DNA of 16,423 nucleotides. Origin: Pyrobaculum sp. (GTDB lineage: Archaea; Thermoproteota; Thermoprotei; Thermoproteales; Thermoproteaceae). This document shows positions 7,107 through 16,011 of this stretch, in pieces. The translations under genes and the position numbers were made by a program. The stretch spans positions 1 to 16,423 of the forward strand of contig JAJHQT010000010.1 of the NCBI GenBank assembly GCA_020833205.1, read 5' to 3'. Position 1 is the stretch's first letter, and each line of letters begins with the position of its first letter. Below the pieces are notes generated by a model. That model did not search any database and was not told where the DNA came from. It worked only from the letters and a program-made list of their open reading frames with translations.

Positions 7107-7549
7107 TACCTAGTCGGCTTTTGCTTCTTGCCACGCCAAATAGCCCAAAGTGAAACACCGTTCACCTTAATCACTTTAAACCTCACGCCGGGAATATCGC
7201 CGAGAGACCGCCCCTCTGGACCACCTATACGTTCAATAACTACCTCATCGTGTTCATTTATGTAGTTCAAACTACCGTCTAAGGGGACGAACGCAGTCAC
7301 CACTTTGCCGTTTTTCACAAGTTGTACTCTTACACATTTACGCACCGCCGCATTTGGTTTTCTTGCCTCAACTCCGACTTTCTCAAGGACTATTCCACGT
7401 GCCATTGGAGCGCCTTCTAGAGGGTCGTACTTCTCCACGAGGCCCAACATTTTCCGCTTGTACGTGACGTCGTTCCACCTAAATTTCTGCCTCTTTCTCT
7501 TCAACTTTCCACCTGCGAATAATCCGTACGGCGATTTTTTACCGGGCAC
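7106..7549 (-). CDS. rps12: 30S ribosomal protein uS12
   Basis: This decoding-site protein of the small subunit has 147 residues, the archaeal length. Conserved parts are [20 protein letters not shown], then [18 protein letters not shown], the loop [16 protein letters not shown], and [18 protein letters not shown]. The C-terminus is basic. A GTG at 7549 is the start, supported by the typical N-terminus [17 protein letters not shown] and by a TATA box about 24 nt upstream. It lies 53 bases after the nusA-like gene and overlaps rpoD by one base. In many archaea uS12 is followed by uS7; here rpoD takes that place. Confidence 0.95.
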
Positions 7550-7568
7550 GCCCCTTTATAACGAAGTC

Positions 7569-7576
7569 TTAATAAA
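7569..7576 (-). promoter_or_regulatory. Internal TATA box for uS12-rpoD
   Basis: The minus-strand sequence TTTATTAA is centred about 24 nt upstream of the uS12 GTG, in the 53-base gap after the nusA-like gene. The spacing fits a leaderless transcript beginning at uS12. Confidence 0.55.
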
Positions 7577-7602
7577 CTTTATAGCCCGGCGTAGAGACGA
7601 AA

Positions 7603-8037
7603 CTACACCAATATTATCTTCTCTATGTCGAAATAACGCTTAGCTAAGATCTTCGCCCTTGCGATATTACGTCCGTTTTTACCAATGGCTATGCCCTTGT
7701 CTTCAGGCGCCACAGTGGTGATGGCGACTTTCGAGCCCGAGGGCGACTTAGTCACCTTTACCATTATCACCTTAGCTGGATAGAGACTATTCTTTATAAG
7801 CTCCTCAGGGCTTTCGCCAGACTCCACAATTTCTACGTCCTTACCCACGATGTTCCTAAGTATCTTCACGTTGGAACCCCCTTTACCTACCGCCAAGGCG
7901 GCTTGATTCTTCTGAACAACGAAAATCAGCCTTGAATATTCATTATCTATAACTACATCAATCGGCGTCACGCCAGTGATACTCTCAAAAAGCGTTGCGT
8001 ACCTAATTTCTTCTTCTGTAAGTCGTATATCAGGCAT
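7603..8037 (-). CDS. nusA: NusA-like transcription factor with two KH domains
   Basis: This short archaeal NusA homologue (144 residues) consists only of the two KH RNA-binding domains and lacks the bacterial N-terminal and S1 domains. KH1 has [15 protein letters not shown] with its GKGG loop at 51-54, and KH2 has the GKNG loop at 119-122 ([15 protein letters not shown]). Its place between eL30 and uS12, downstream of the large polymerase subunits, is conserved in archaea. The ATG at 8037 overlaps the end of eL30 by eight bases, which implies translational coupling. Confidence 0.95.
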   Translation of the reverse strand: MPDIRLTEEEIRYATLFESITGVTPIDVVIDNEYSRLIFVVQKNQAALAVGKGGSNVKILRNIVGKDVEIVESGESPEELIKNSLYPAKVIMVKVTKSPSGSKVAITTVAPEDKGIAIGKNGRNIARAKILAKRYFDIEKIILV

Positions 8038-8335
8038 GTTCCACGAGTTTTAAAATCTCGCTCTGGCCTGGGTCGATTACGGCGATTGCCATAATGCGAT
8101 GAGGTCTCTTTGCAGCAGCCCCTAGCTCAATGCTTGAGCCAGGAAATATAAAGACAGGAATGCCAGCCAACCGGGCGTAATACTCTATGTCGTCACGAGC
8201 CCACCTAGGGGCATTCGCCGCCAGTATCACCATCTTCGGAGTCCCCGCCAATACTGCCTTCTTTGTCTCCTCAAAGCCGATGACAACCCTCCCAGTATTC
8301 ATGGCAACTTGGAGCTCCCTGCCTATATCGACCAC
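8030..8335 (-). CDS. rpl30e: 50S ribosomal protein eL30
   Basis: This 101-residue protein is of the eL30 family, related to L7Ae-like kink-turn RNA binders. Typical features are the N-terminal helix [19 protein letters not shown], the [20 protein letters not shown] segment and [20 protein letters not shown]. The start is GTG at 8335, about 26 nt downstream of a palindromic TATA box. It overlaps the nusA-like gene by eight bases. A 177-base spacer containing stem-loops separates it from rpoA''. Confidence 0.95.
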   Translation of the reverse strand: MVDIGRELQVAMNTGRVVIGFEETKKAVLAGTPKMVILAANAPRWARDDIEYYARLAGIPVFIFPGSSIELGAAAKRPHRIMAIAVIDPGQSEILKLVEHA

Positions 8336-8356
8336 GTTGCGCAGATGAAAGAATTG

Positions 8357-8364
8357 TTTATAAA
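8357..8364 (-). promoter_or_regulatory. Palindromic TATA box upstream of eL30
   Basis: TTTATAAA reads the same on both strands and is centred about 26 nt before the eL30 GTG, which fits leaderless transcription of eL30-nusA. Because it is symmetric it could in principle also direct a plus-strand transcript through the stem-loops at 8404-8465. Confidence 0.65.
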
Positions 8365-8403
8365 GTTTACAACGCCGACCTATCGGTCACGTAAACGCCT
8401 CGA

Positions 8404-8465
8404 GCAGACGCGACAAGTATCTGCGAGAGGCACGGTAGCTGCCTCGTCTCTATCGTCCAGAGACG
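8404..8465. other. Three consecutive stem-loops in the rpoA''-eL30 spacer
   Basis: Three adjacent inverted repeats lie within 62 bases. They are GCAGA 8404-8408 with TCTGC 8420-8424, GAGGCA 8427-8432 with TGCCTC 8440-8445 (7-base loop), and CGTCTCT 8445-8451 with AGAGACG 8459-8465 (7-base loop). The last two share one base. The sequence is not a tRNA, since no T-loop is present. It could be part of the mRNA leader/trailer or a small structured RNA on either strand. The function is unknown. Confidence 0.5.
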
Positions 8466-8495
8466 CATTAGCTCAAAATACTCCAGTCGTCGTCT

Positions 8496-8501
8496 AAAAA
8501 A
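8496..8501 (-). terminator. T-tract terminator after rpoA''
   Basis: On the minus strand a run of six T (in CCTGTTTTTTAGACG) begins 12 bases after the rpoA'' stop. Archaeal transcription commonly ends at such T-tracts without a hairpin, so this may end or attenuate the rpoA'' transcript before eL30. Confidence 0.45.
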
Positions 8502-8512
8502 CAGGATTTCGT

Positions 8513-9661
8513 CTAGAACTGCATTAGAAGCTTAACAATGCCAGTGCCTATAGGGACGTATTTACCGGCGATTATATTTTCGACAACTCCTCTAAACTGC
8601 TCCTCTTCTCCCCTCACCGCTGCTTCTACCAAAGTCTTCACTGTGACCTCAAACGCAGCACGGGCTAGAGGCGATTCTTTAGCTCCGACGACTCCATGCC
8701 GTCCTATGGGCTTCAGTCTGCCAGACCAGGTCATCGCATCTGCGACGAGGTACATGTGGCGGATGTCCACATCGAGACCCTGCTCATCAAGGACACGCTT
8801 GATTTCTTGTGCCACCAACGTTCTGGCGGCCTCGATGCCTAGAACTTCCTCCACTTCGTGAAGGTCGTTGCTGTAGGTCCTTGTGGGGTCTACCTCCTCC
8901 AGCTGAAGCACCGCCTCTAGGTTTGACCCCTCGGTCACTATGAGCCATTCGTCGTTTTTAGAGTCGTACTGAAGCACGACCTTTCTAATACCCTTTATAC
9001 CAGATATCTTGATCTGTAGCACCTTGTCACGTGCCTTTCTGATCTTTAACACATCGGGGGTCGCCAACGTGAACGTAATCGTATACCCACGCATAGCCAC
9101 AGACATATCCTTTCCCTTTGCCTTACTTACAATCTTTTCAACGTCCTTCAGACTTAACCCGCGGTACTTCAGTTGATCTGGGTCCAACGTAATCGTCACA
9201 GCGCCAGTCACATAGTCTACGTCTATCTCCTTGGCCAACATCTCAAGTGTCACTTGTTGTATCTTCTTTGCGACGGCCTCCGTAGCCTCTCTATTCTTGT
9301 TATGAGGCGGCTTTAGATAAATAAACATAAGCGGGGTAGAGGGCTTCCTCCTGGCGTCGACTATCTCTATCAACCTAGGCAGACCCCTGGCCATGGAGAA
9401 CTCCCTCAAACCTGCGTAGTGGAATGAACGCAGAATCATCTGTGTGCCAGGTTCGCCTATCGACTGAGCCGTCACAATTCCGATCGCCTCGCCTGGGTCT
9501 ATCAAAGATGTTACATAGAGCTTAAGCACGCGGTGAATTAGCCGCGCCGCTCTCTCTTCGTCCAAGTCCTTTACGGCGTTTTCAAGCTCTTTGTACAGCG
9601 GTTGCGGCAGTATTTGCGAAATCTTTGTCAGCAACTCCTGTTTGGAGATCATCTTATCCAC
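8513..9661 (-). CDS. rpoA2: DNA-directed RNA polymerase subunit A'' (Rpo1C)
   Basis: This is the C-terminal piece of the largest RNA polymerase subunit, carrying the trigger loop and part of the jaw and cleft. At residues 57-105 it has PGEAIGIVTAQSIGEPGTQ, then LRSFHYAGLREFSMARGLPR and LIEIVDARRKPST, which are trigger-loop and flanking motifs. Near the C-terminus RPIGRHG-like sequence is present as LKPIGRHGVVG, followed by SPLARAAFEVTV. The length of 382 residues is normal. The GTG at 9661 overlaps rpoA' by 13 bases, but an ATG at 9652 would overlap the rpoA' TGA as ATGA, the pattern at several junctions here. Starting there loses only MDK, so the start is uncertain by three codons. Confidence 0.95.
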   Translation of the reverse strand: MDKMISKQELLTKISQILPQPLYKELENAVKDLDEERAARLIHRVLKLYVTSLIDPGEAIGIVTAQSIGEPGTQMILRSFHYAGLREFSMARGLPRLIEIVDARRKPSTPLMFIYLKPPHNKNREATEAVAKKIQQVTLEMLAKEIDVDYVTGAVTITLDPDQLKYRGLSLKDVEKIVSKAKGKDMSVAMRGYTITFTLATPDVLKIRKARDKVLQIKISGIKGIRKVVLQYDSKNDEWLIVTEGSNLEAVLQLEEVDPTRTYSNDLHEVEEVLGIEAARTLVAQEIKRVLDEQGLDVDIRHMYLVADAMTWSGRLKPIGRHGVVGAKESPLARAAFEVTVKTLVEAAVRGEEEQFRGVVENIIAGKYVPIGTGIVKLLMQF

Positions 9662-12303
9662 AGCTTCAAAGACTTGATGTCGGCTATCTTTCCGTGGTCA
9701 GAACGGCTTACGTCAACGCCGTCTTCGCCATAAAGCACTTGCATCAGTGACCCATCGCCGAACCTCACAGTGCCGTCGTAGGCGACGTACACGTCTTGTA
9801 GCGCATTAATAAGTCGTCTCTGCATGTAACCCGACTGCGCCGTACGCACCGCGGTATCTATCAGCCCGTCTCTACCTGCGGCCGCGTGGAAGAAGTACTC
9901 AACCGGCGTAAGTCCACATCTGAAGCATCTCCGCACGAAGCCGCCCGCGTAAGGGCCTACGTCGCCTACAGGGAAGTGCGGCAGAGTGCGAGTTCTATAG
10001 CCACGTCTAATACGCTCGCCTCTTATAGTCTGCTGGCCAAGCGTTGCCACCATCTGTACGATATTCACAATGCTACCCCGGGCGCCGGTCTTGGCCATGA
10101 GGTAGCCCTCGGCATCTTTGCGTACGTATTTCTCCACCACGGTCGCCGCATCTTCGCGCACCTTGGACAATATCTCAGTAACTTTATTTTCAAAGGTCTC
10201 CTCCACTGTAAAGCCGGGCATGGCCTCTAGACGGCCTTCTCTAAACTCTTTGATCAGCTCTTCTACTTTCTTTAAACTCTCCTCTATCAGCTCGTCCAAC
10301 TCGTTGTAAGACTCCGGCGGCAGATACACAGAGTCCATGCCGAAGGTGAATCCTCTGAGGTCTAGGAACCTGAGAAACAGCCTTAGAGAGGAGTCGAGCC
10401 ACTGTCTAGCCACTTCAGGCGGGTAGTCACGGGCGATTCTATGCCAGAGGGAATCCACCTGCTCGGCGCCTATAGACTTCTTGTCCAGCACCCCCTTTAC
10501 GAGGTTGCCGTCTATCACTATGATCCACTCGTCGCCGAAGCACTTATACGCCTCTTGACATTTGCTCTTAAACGCCGTCGGCTGAACCCAGTTGAGATCC
10601 TTTGGCAAGAAATGCGAAATAATCTGCTTGCCTGTCCACAGCTCCACTGGATGCAGAATAGCGGGCTCCGGCGGGTCCTCTGCAGACTTTCCGGCCCCCA
10701 GCAGAAAAGCCACCTCCTTCTTGGTGAGGAAGGTGTCTTTCCGAGAGAGGAGGTAGGCGCCTATGATGTAGTCCTGCCGCGCGCCTATTATGGCGCCGCC
10801 GTAACGCGGCGTAATTATGTGCTTCTCCACAAGCATCAAGGTGCGGGCCTCGGCCCGCGCCTCCTCTGTCTGAGGCACGTGGAGGTTCATCTCGTCACCG
10901 TCGAAGTCTGCGTTGTAAGGCGGACAGACTGCTAGATGAAGTCTAAACGTCCTTCCTGGCAGCACCTTGACGAGATGCCCCATCATAGAAACTCTGTGGA
11001 GACTCGGTTGACGGTTAAACAACACAATGTCGCCATCTCGCAAATGTCTCTCTACGATCCAACCAGGCGCAAGCCTGTCCGCCAGCGCCTTCCTATCCTT
11101 CACGTAGCGCAGATCTATCCTTCTACCTTCTGGCGTCACTACGTAGGCGGCGCCAGGCCAAGTCTCCGGCCCTCTTATGACGTACTCACGTAAAACATCT
11201 ACATTCCACGTCGTTACTCTTTCCGGCACCGTCAACGCTTTGGCTATGTCCACTGGAACACCTACCTCGTTGATGCTTATATGAGGATCTGGACTAATTA
11301 CGGTGCGCGCAGAGAAGTTTACCCGCTTACCAGAAAGAGACCCTCTAAACCTCCCCTCCTTCCCCTTAAGCCTCTGGGCAATGCCCTTAAGCGGCCTCCC
11401 GCCTCTGTGCTTAGCCACAGGGATGCCGGGGAGCTCGTTGTCAAAGTAGGTGGCGACATGGTACTGCAATAAATCCCACAAGTTATCAACTACATTAGTC
11501 GGGGCGCCGGTTTCAATAGCTATTTTCAACTTCTCATTCATACGGATAATATCGACAAGTTTGTGAGTTAAGTCGTCTTCAGACCTTATGCCAGTTTCAA
11601 GTTGTATAGAAGGCCTGACGTGAGGCGGCGGCACAGGCAGAACCTTCAATATAGCCCACTCAGGCCTGGCGAGAGAGGGATTAAAGCCCAAAAGCTCTAA
11701 ATCCTCCCCCGGCACTTTAGCCAATCTATCTCTCAACACCTCCGGGTCGAGCTTCACCAAGGCGCCGCTTTCAGTCTCCTCGTAGAAGTAGTAAGGCCTC
11801 TCAAACCTTATCTTATTCTTCTTGTATCCACAATGTGGACAAGTCGTTCTCTCAGAGGCCTTTTTACGGACTTTCTCGTGGAGATTCATGGCGAGGAGCC
11901 TCCACCGCCCCTTCAGCCTCGTGAGTCTCTCTCTATACCGCCTAATCTCTTCATCTCTCAACATAATGCGGCCGCAGTTAGGACATGTGACCCTCAACAC
12001 ATCGTAAATAATCCGGGCGAACTCCACATGAATGACGGGCTTAACCAACTCGACGTGGCCAAAATGGCCCGGACACACGTCATGCGTCTGGCCGCAAGTC
12101 TCACACCGCGCGCCAGGTTCGGCGACGCCAAGCCTACGGTCCGCAATGCCGCCTCTCACGGGGAGGCCTCCCTCGTCGTAAACTTCAGAGGTTGTGACCT
12201 CCATCACGGAGTACTTCCTAATAATCTCTGGACTGAGGACACCGAACTTGATAGATTTCACAACCTTTCGGGGGATAGTATCAAGTTCCTCCCTTAACGA
12301 CAC
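9649..12303 (-). CDS. rpoA1: DNA-directed RNA polymerase subunit A' (Rpo1N)
   Basis: This is the N-terminal piece of the largest RNA polymerase subunit, with 884 residues. The clamp zinc site is CETCGQTHDVCPGHFGH (Cys67, Cys70, Cys77, His80), and a second site uses Cys107/Cys110 and Cys155/Cys158. The active-site loop NADFDGDEMNLH starts at Asn464, with the three magnesium-binding aspartates at 466, 468 and 470. NRQPSLHRVSMMGH precedes it. The protein ends just after the bridge helix (GLTPVEYFFHAAAGRDGLID, then RTAQSGYMQRRL), which is the usual archaeal A'/A'' split. The start is GTG at 12303, 22 nt downstream of a strong TATA box. It overlaps rpoA''. Confidence 0.96.
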   Translation of the reverse strand: MSLREELDTIPRKVVKSIKFGVLSPEIIRKYSVMEVTTSEVYDEGGLPVRGGIADRRLGVAEPGARCETCGQTHDVCPGHFGHVELVKPVIHVEFARIIYDVLRVTCPNCGRIMLRDEEIRRYRERLTRLKGRWRLLAMNLHEKVRKKASERTTCPHCGYKKNKIRFERPYYFYEETESGALVKLDPEVLRDRLAKVPGEDLELLGFNPSLARPEWAILKVLPVPPPHVRPSIQLETGIRSEDDLTHKLVDIIRMNEKLKIAIETGAPTNVVDNLWDLLQYHVATYFDNELPGIPVAKHRGGRPLKGIAQRLKGKEGRFRGSLSGKRVNFSARTVISPDPHISINEVGVPVDIAKALTVPERVTTWNVDVLREYVIRGPETWPGAAYVVTPEGRRIDLRYVKDRKALADRLAPGWIVERHLRDGDIVLFNRQPSLHRVSMMGHLVKVLPGRTFRLHLAVCPPYNADFDGDEMNLHVPQTEEARAEARTLMLVEKHIITPRYGGAIIGARQDYIIGAYLLSRKDTFLTKKEVAFLLGAGKSAEDPPEPAILHPVELWTGKQIISHFLPKDLNWVQPTAFKSKCQEAYKCFGDEWIIVIDGNLVKGVLDKKSIGAEQVDSLWHRIARDYPPEVARQWLDSSLRLFLRFLDLRGFTFGMDSVYLPPESYNELDELIEESLKKVEELIKEFREGRLEAMPGFTVEETFENKVTEILSKVREDAATVVEKYVRKDAEGYLMAKTGARGSIVNIVQMVATLGQQTIRGERIRRGYRTRTLPHFPVGDVGPYAGGFVRRCFRCGLTPVEYFFHAAAGRDGLIDTAVRTAQSGYMQRRLINALQDVYVAYDGTVRFGDGSLMQVLYGEDGVDVSRSDHGKIADIKSLKLWIR

Positions 12304-12318
12304 GGCGTTAGATACGAG

Positions 12319-12330
12319 TTTATATATAAA
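12319..12330 (-). promoter_or_regulatory. Internal TATA box for rpoA'
   Basis: The perfect palindrome TTTATATATAAA fills most of the 28-base gap between rpoB and rpoA' and is centred about 22 nt upstream of the rpoA' GTG, a leaderless spacing. It is the strongest TATA-like element in the window. Confidence 0.7.
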
Positions 12331-12331
12331 G

Positions 12332-15300
12332 TTAATCTAAAACCTCAGACAGCTCCAGCTTGGGGTATATGCCCAATGCTATAAGCTCCTGAAGAAGCAG
12401 TTTATACGCATAGGGCACAACCACCTTTGCGAATTGTCCCGTGTCGCCGTGCATGGGGCACTTCGGCTTATTGGACTTGGCGTCTAGATAAGCAGGCAAG
12501 CCGCAGAGCTCGCAGACGTACATTACATACTTATCACTCGACTCCACCATCCTCTCGTAGAGCAGGGCAGAGGCGCCGTGCGCAATCAACACGTCTCTCT
12601 CCATCTCGCCGAGTCTCAGCCCTCCCTCGCGCGAACGCCCCTCAGTGGGTTGCCTGGTGAGTATCTGCACGGGGCCTCTAGCCCTGGCGTGTATCTTGTC
12701 GGCCACCATGTGGTGGAGCTTCTGGTAGTAGACAATCCCTATAAAGATGTCTGCCACAAGTCTCTCGCCGGTCATGCCGCTGTACATGACCTCCTTGCCG
12801 TCCCACTTATAGCCAAGCTTGAGTAGAAGCCGCCGTAGGTCCTCCTCCTTGACGCCCTCAAAGGGCGTGGCGTCTACCAGCTGACCCGTGGAGGCCCCCA
12901 CCTTTCCCGCCATGCTCTCGAGCAGTTGTGCCACAGTCATACGAGACGGCAGGGCGTGTGGATTCACTATTATGTCCGGCACGATGCCCTCCTCAGTAAA
13001 CGGCATGTCCTCCTGTCTAAGCAACATGCCCACCACGCCCTTCTGGCCGTGGCGCGACGCGAACTTATCGCCGAGCTCCGGAATCCTCAGCTCTCTCAGT
13101 CTCACCTTAACCAACCTGTTGCCCTCAGGCGACTCTGTGATGATGACTCTATCCACAATCCCCTTCTCGCCGCGTCTCACGGCGACTGAGGCATCTCTTC
13201 TCTCTTTTAAGATACGCTCGGCCTCAAGCGTCGTGTAGAACCTCGGCGGCGAAGTCTTGCCAATAATAACTTCGTTACTGCTCACGTAGACCTCAGGCGG
13301 CGCAATGCCATCTTCATCAAGGTGACTATAGGCCTCAGGCCCCCTATACCCCTTCACAGAGCTATCAGGTATCTCAATCCTATCCTCCTCGCCGCCCGGA
13401 TACTTCTGCTCCTCTGTCTCGTAAGTGCGATAGAACACACTCCTAAACATACCACGCTCCACAGAGGCCTTGTTTAAGATAACAGCATCTTCTATGTTGT
13501 AGCCGGTGTAGGTCAAGAGGGCGACCACGGCGTTTTGACCCGCCGGCCTCTTGGAGTAGCCCACCAACTCTAGACCCCGCGTCGTCACAATCGGTCTCTC
13601 TGGGTAGTAGAGCATGTGGCCGCGGGAGTCCAGCTTGTAGAGGAAGCTAGACTGAGGCAGGCCGAGAGACTGCTTCGCCATCGCCGCCTCGTATTGATTA
13701 CGCGGCGACTGGTTGTGCTCAAGATATGGAATTATCGACGCAATGGCCCCAAGTATGGAGGACGGTATGATCTCCACATGGGTGTAGTTGCTCAAGTCGC
13801 CAACGGGATCCACGGCGATGTGGGCGTTCTCCTCTTCGTCTGCGTCTAGGTACTCCACAACCCCCATCTTCACTAAGTCGTCCCACGTCAAGTCGCCTTT
13901 TCTGACTTTTTCCACAATTTCCTTAGTCAACTTAAGCTTCCCGTCTTCAACAACGAGAAGTGGTCTTCTAATGCGGCCACCGTCGCAGTTAACATAGACA
14001 GATCCGTTTAACAACGCGATGTTTATCTCATCGCTGATCTTCCCCTGCCTCCTCAAACCTCTGACAGCCTTTACTAACTCCTCGGGATTGGGATGTATGC
14101 CTATAAGTCTCCCGTTGAGATAAACCTCGGCGCCGCCCACCCCCTCCTCCCTCGCTTTAAGAACCGGCACCACGCCGAGGTTTAGAAGCAGTTGTTCCAC
14201 CTCCTCTTCGTCTACGCCTGTGGTGATCTCTGCGAGGAGGGCCAAATTCTTCACAAGACCCACGTTCTGACCCTCCGGCGTCTCCACCGCACAGAGCCTG
14301 CCCCACTGCGTCGGGTGGAGGTCACGGGCCTCAAAATGCGGCTGCGTCCTTGAAAGCGACGAGACGACACGTCGTAGATAACTTAAGGTGGATAGATAGT
14401 TAGTGCGGTCGAGTATCTGCGACACGCCGGTCTTGCCGCCGACCCAGTTGCCCGTGGCCAGCGCCTGTCTAACGCGCTCCGTGATTATGTCAGGCCTCAC
14501 GATGGTCTGAATATGTGGAATTCGGCCACGGGCGTAGTACTTCTCCAGCTGGCTCTTAAGCTCCTGTAGAAACTGTTTAAAGACTGTACGGAAGAGCTGA
14601 GTCATCAAGTCGCCGACGAGTCTAACCCTCTTGTTAGCCACGTGGTCTTTGTCGTCGGGCTTCCTCCTGCCCAGCTGAAGCTCCACAAGCCCCTTAACTA
14701 TCTGGCCCAGCATGAGCGCCTTCTTAAGCCTAATCTCTTGTTGCTTCTTCTCGTCGGGGACCGTGGTGCCTAGATGCGGCAGGAAGTACCTATCCAACAG
14801 CTGGAGAGCCCGCTCAATCCTAATAGGCTTAGGCTGGCCCACCGCCACCTTGCCTCCTATGAAGTCCAGCGCATCTTCTTTAGTTATTGCGATTTGGTTG
14901 GCGGCGATGAGAGAGGGCAGAAGCTCCTTCTGAATCTCCGGATCGTCCGACACCGCCTTAACCACGTCTTCGTCTGTCTCCAGACCAAGCGCCTTCATAT
15001 ATATGGGGAAGGGTATCTTCACAGGCATGGCCGAAAGCGTGGCGTATATCACGCCGTCTCTGCTCAGCTCCACAGTAAGCGTGCTCCTGTAGCCTATGCC
15101 CGTGGAGATGGTCTTGGCGAGGTATCTGACCGACGGCTTGTCGCCCTTGTCATAGATTGGCCTATCCGCCACTAAATCCTCCTGCGAAATTATGACACGC
15201 TCGCTGCCGTTGATTATGAAATAGCCGCCGAAGTCCTGTGCGTCTTCAAACCTCTTGACATATTCACTGGGCTTCAGCCGGGTTAAGTTACACCTCTTAG

Positions 15301-15715
15301 ACTTAACCATTATGGGCAATTCTCCAATGTAGAAGCTCTCGGTGACGTACGGCTCGTCGTCTACGTAGAGAGTGGCTGTGAGATACATAGGGGCCGAGTA
15401 GGTGGCGTTGCGCAACCTAGCCTCCATCGGGTAGATCAACGACTCGGAGCCGTCGCTCTCCTTAATCCTAGGCCACCCAACCTCCAGCCGCTCCAACACG
15501 ATCTTAAGGCCCTTGATCTCCGTCTCGACCACCTTAAACTCCTCCACGATCTTAGGCAACTTCTTGTCCAGGAAGTCGTTGAAAGATTTTATCTGGTGGT
15601 TCGCAAGGCCCTTATCCCTGATAAACCTCTCCACAAGAGCCCACCTGTCGTCCCTGGAGGGGAACCCCCCATCGCTGGGGCTTGTGAGAATTGGCAGTGG
15701 GAGAAGATCTACCAT
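12332..15715 (-). CDS. rpoB: DNA-directed RNA polymerase subunit B (Rpo2)
   Basis: This is the second-largest subunit, forming the other half of the catalytic cleft. At 1127 residues it is one unsplit polypeptide, as in crenarchaea. Conserved motifs include RDLHPTQWGRLCAVETPEGQ, EAAMAKQSLGLPQ, GDKFASRHGQKGVVG starting at Gly882 (catalytic lysines), LLESMAGKVG, and LRLGEMERDVLIAHGAS near the end. The C-terminal zinc site is CELCG (Cys1068, Cys1071) and CPMHGD (Cys1086, His1089). About 20 residues (MVDLLPLPILTSPSDGGFPS) precede the usual start region DRWALVERF, but the ATG at 15715 lies 24 nt after a TATA box, which supports it. It follows rpoH by 41 bases and precedes rpoA' by 28. Confidence 0.97.
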   Translation of the reverse strand: MVDLLPLPILTSPSDGGFPSRDDRWALVERFIRDKGLANHQIKSFNDFLDKKLPKIVEEFKVVETEIKGLKIVLERLEVGWPRIKESDGSESLIYPMEARLRNATYSAPMYLTATLYVDDEPYVTESFYIGELPIMVKSKRCNLTRLKPSEYVKRFEDAQDFGGYFIINGSERVIISQEDLVADRPIYDKGDKPSVRYLAKTISTGIGYRSTLTVELSRDGVIYATLSAMPVKIPFPIYMKALGLETDEDVVKAVSDDPEIQKELLPSLIAANQIAITKEDALDFIGGKVAVGQPKPIRIERALQLLDRYFLPHLGTTVPDEKKQQEIRLKKALMLGQIVKGLVELQLGRRKPDDKDHVANKRVRLVGDLMTQLFRTVFKQFLQELKSQLEKYYARGRIPHIQTIVRPDIITERVRQALATGNWVGGKTGVSQILDRTNYLSTLSYLRRVVSSLSRTQPHFEARDLHPTQWGRLCAVETPEGQNVGLVKNLALLAEITTGVDEEEVEQLLLNLGVVPVLKAREEGVGGAEVYLNGRLIGIHPNPEELVKAVRGLRRQGKISDEINIALLNGSVYVNCDGGRIRRPLLVVEDGKLKLTKEIVEKVRKGDLTWDDLVKMGVVEYLDADEEENAHIAVDPVGDLSNYTHVEIIPSSILGAIASIIPYLEHNQSPRNQYEAAMAKQSLGLPQSSFLYKLDSRGHMLYYPERPIVTTRGLELVGYSKRPAGQNAVVALLTYTGYNIEDAVILNKASVERGMFRSVFYRTYETEEQKYPGGEEDRIEIPDSSVKGYRGPEAYSHLDEDGIAPPEVYVSSNEVIIGKTSPPRFYTTLEAERILKERRDASVAVRRGEKGIVDRVIITESPEGNRLVKVRLRELRIPELGDKFASRHGQKGVVGMLLRQEDMPFTEEGIVPDIIVNPHALPSRMTVAQLLESMAGKVGASTGQLVDATPFEGVKEEDLRRLLLKLGYKWDGKEVMYSGMTGERLVADIFIGIVYYQKLHHMVADKIHARARGPVQILTRQPTEGRSREGGLRLGEMERDVLIAHGASALLYERMVESSDKYVMYVCELCGLPAYLDAKSNKPKCPMHGDTGQFAKVVVPYAYKLLLQELIALGIYPKLELSEVLD

Positions 15716-15735
15716 CGCCCCACTACAGTGTACAG

Positions 15736-15743
15736 TATAAAAA
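15736..15743 (-). promoter_or_regulatory. Internal TATA box for rpoB
   Basis: The minus-strand sequence TTTTTATA in the 41-base gap between rpoH and rpoB is centred about 24 nt upstream of the rpoB ATG, consistent with a leaderless transcript starting at rpoB. Confidence 0.65.
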
Positions 15744-15756
15744 TTTAAGCCCCGGC

Positions 15757-15984
15757 CTACCCCGGCACCACTAGACGATATACGACGGCCTCCCCCGCTG
15801 TGGGCGACTCCCTCACTATCTTAAGGATGTCGCCTGGTTTAGCTCCGGCGGATTGCGCCAGCGGGTCGCTGGATCTTATCCAAGGCAGTTGCCAAGGCCT
15901 CGTCCTAAGCCGTTTAAGCAACTCTCTCGCCTCCTCCTTGGGGATAACCACAACCTCCTTTACGCCGAGAGTAACCCGGGACAC
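15757..15984 (-). CDS. rpoH: DNA-directed RNA polymerase subunit H (Rpo5/Rpb5 C-domain)
   Basis: This small jaw subunit of archaeal RNA polymerase matches the C-terminal domain of eukaryotic Rpb5. Diagnostic sequence is [20 protein letters not shown] followed by [21 protein letters not shown] place the start at the GTG at 15984 (75 residues), because the frame's ATG at 16014 lies inside the TATA box TTTATATA (16004-16011). That box is centred 24 nt from the GTG, so the longer 85-residue form ([10 protein letters not shown] extension) would begin upstream of the predicted transcript start. Another in-frame GTG is at 15996. The gene leads the rpoH-rpoB-rpoA'-rpoA'' cluster. Confidence 0.92.
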   Translation of the reverse strand: MSRVTLGVKEVVVIPKEEARELLKRLRTRPWQLPWIRSSDPLAQSAGAKPGDILKIVRESPTAGEAVVYRLVVPG

Positions 15985-16003
15985 GCCTAAACACACCGAA
16001 CAG

Positions 16004-16011
16004 TATATAAA
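16004..16011 (-). promoter_or_regulatory. TATA box for rpoH
   Basis: The minus-strand TTTATATA is centred about 24 nt upstream of GTG 15984. It overlaps the ATG at 16014, and so argues for the internal GTG as the rpoH start. Confidence 0.7.

Noticed and set aside
8371..8512. tRNA gene in the rpoA''-eL30 spacer
   Set aside because: The stem-loops have 7-base loops, but no anticodon loop with U33, no T-loop sequence and no acceptor stem could be matched on either strand.
10441..10935. Long plus-strand frame (164 codons) antisense to rpoA'
   Set aside because: It lies fully opposite a highly conserved essential gene, its composition is what codon shadowing gives, and no family is recognisable.
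13137..13190. Possible C/D box small RNA antisense to rpoB (GTGATGA ... CTGA)
   Set aside because: Only outer boxes are present, with no convincing D'/C' pair, and the bases are fixed by rpoB coding.
14774..15175. Long plus-strand frame (133 codons) antisense to rpoB
   Set aside because: It is a shadow frame opposite conserved rpoB sequence, with no recognisable domain.
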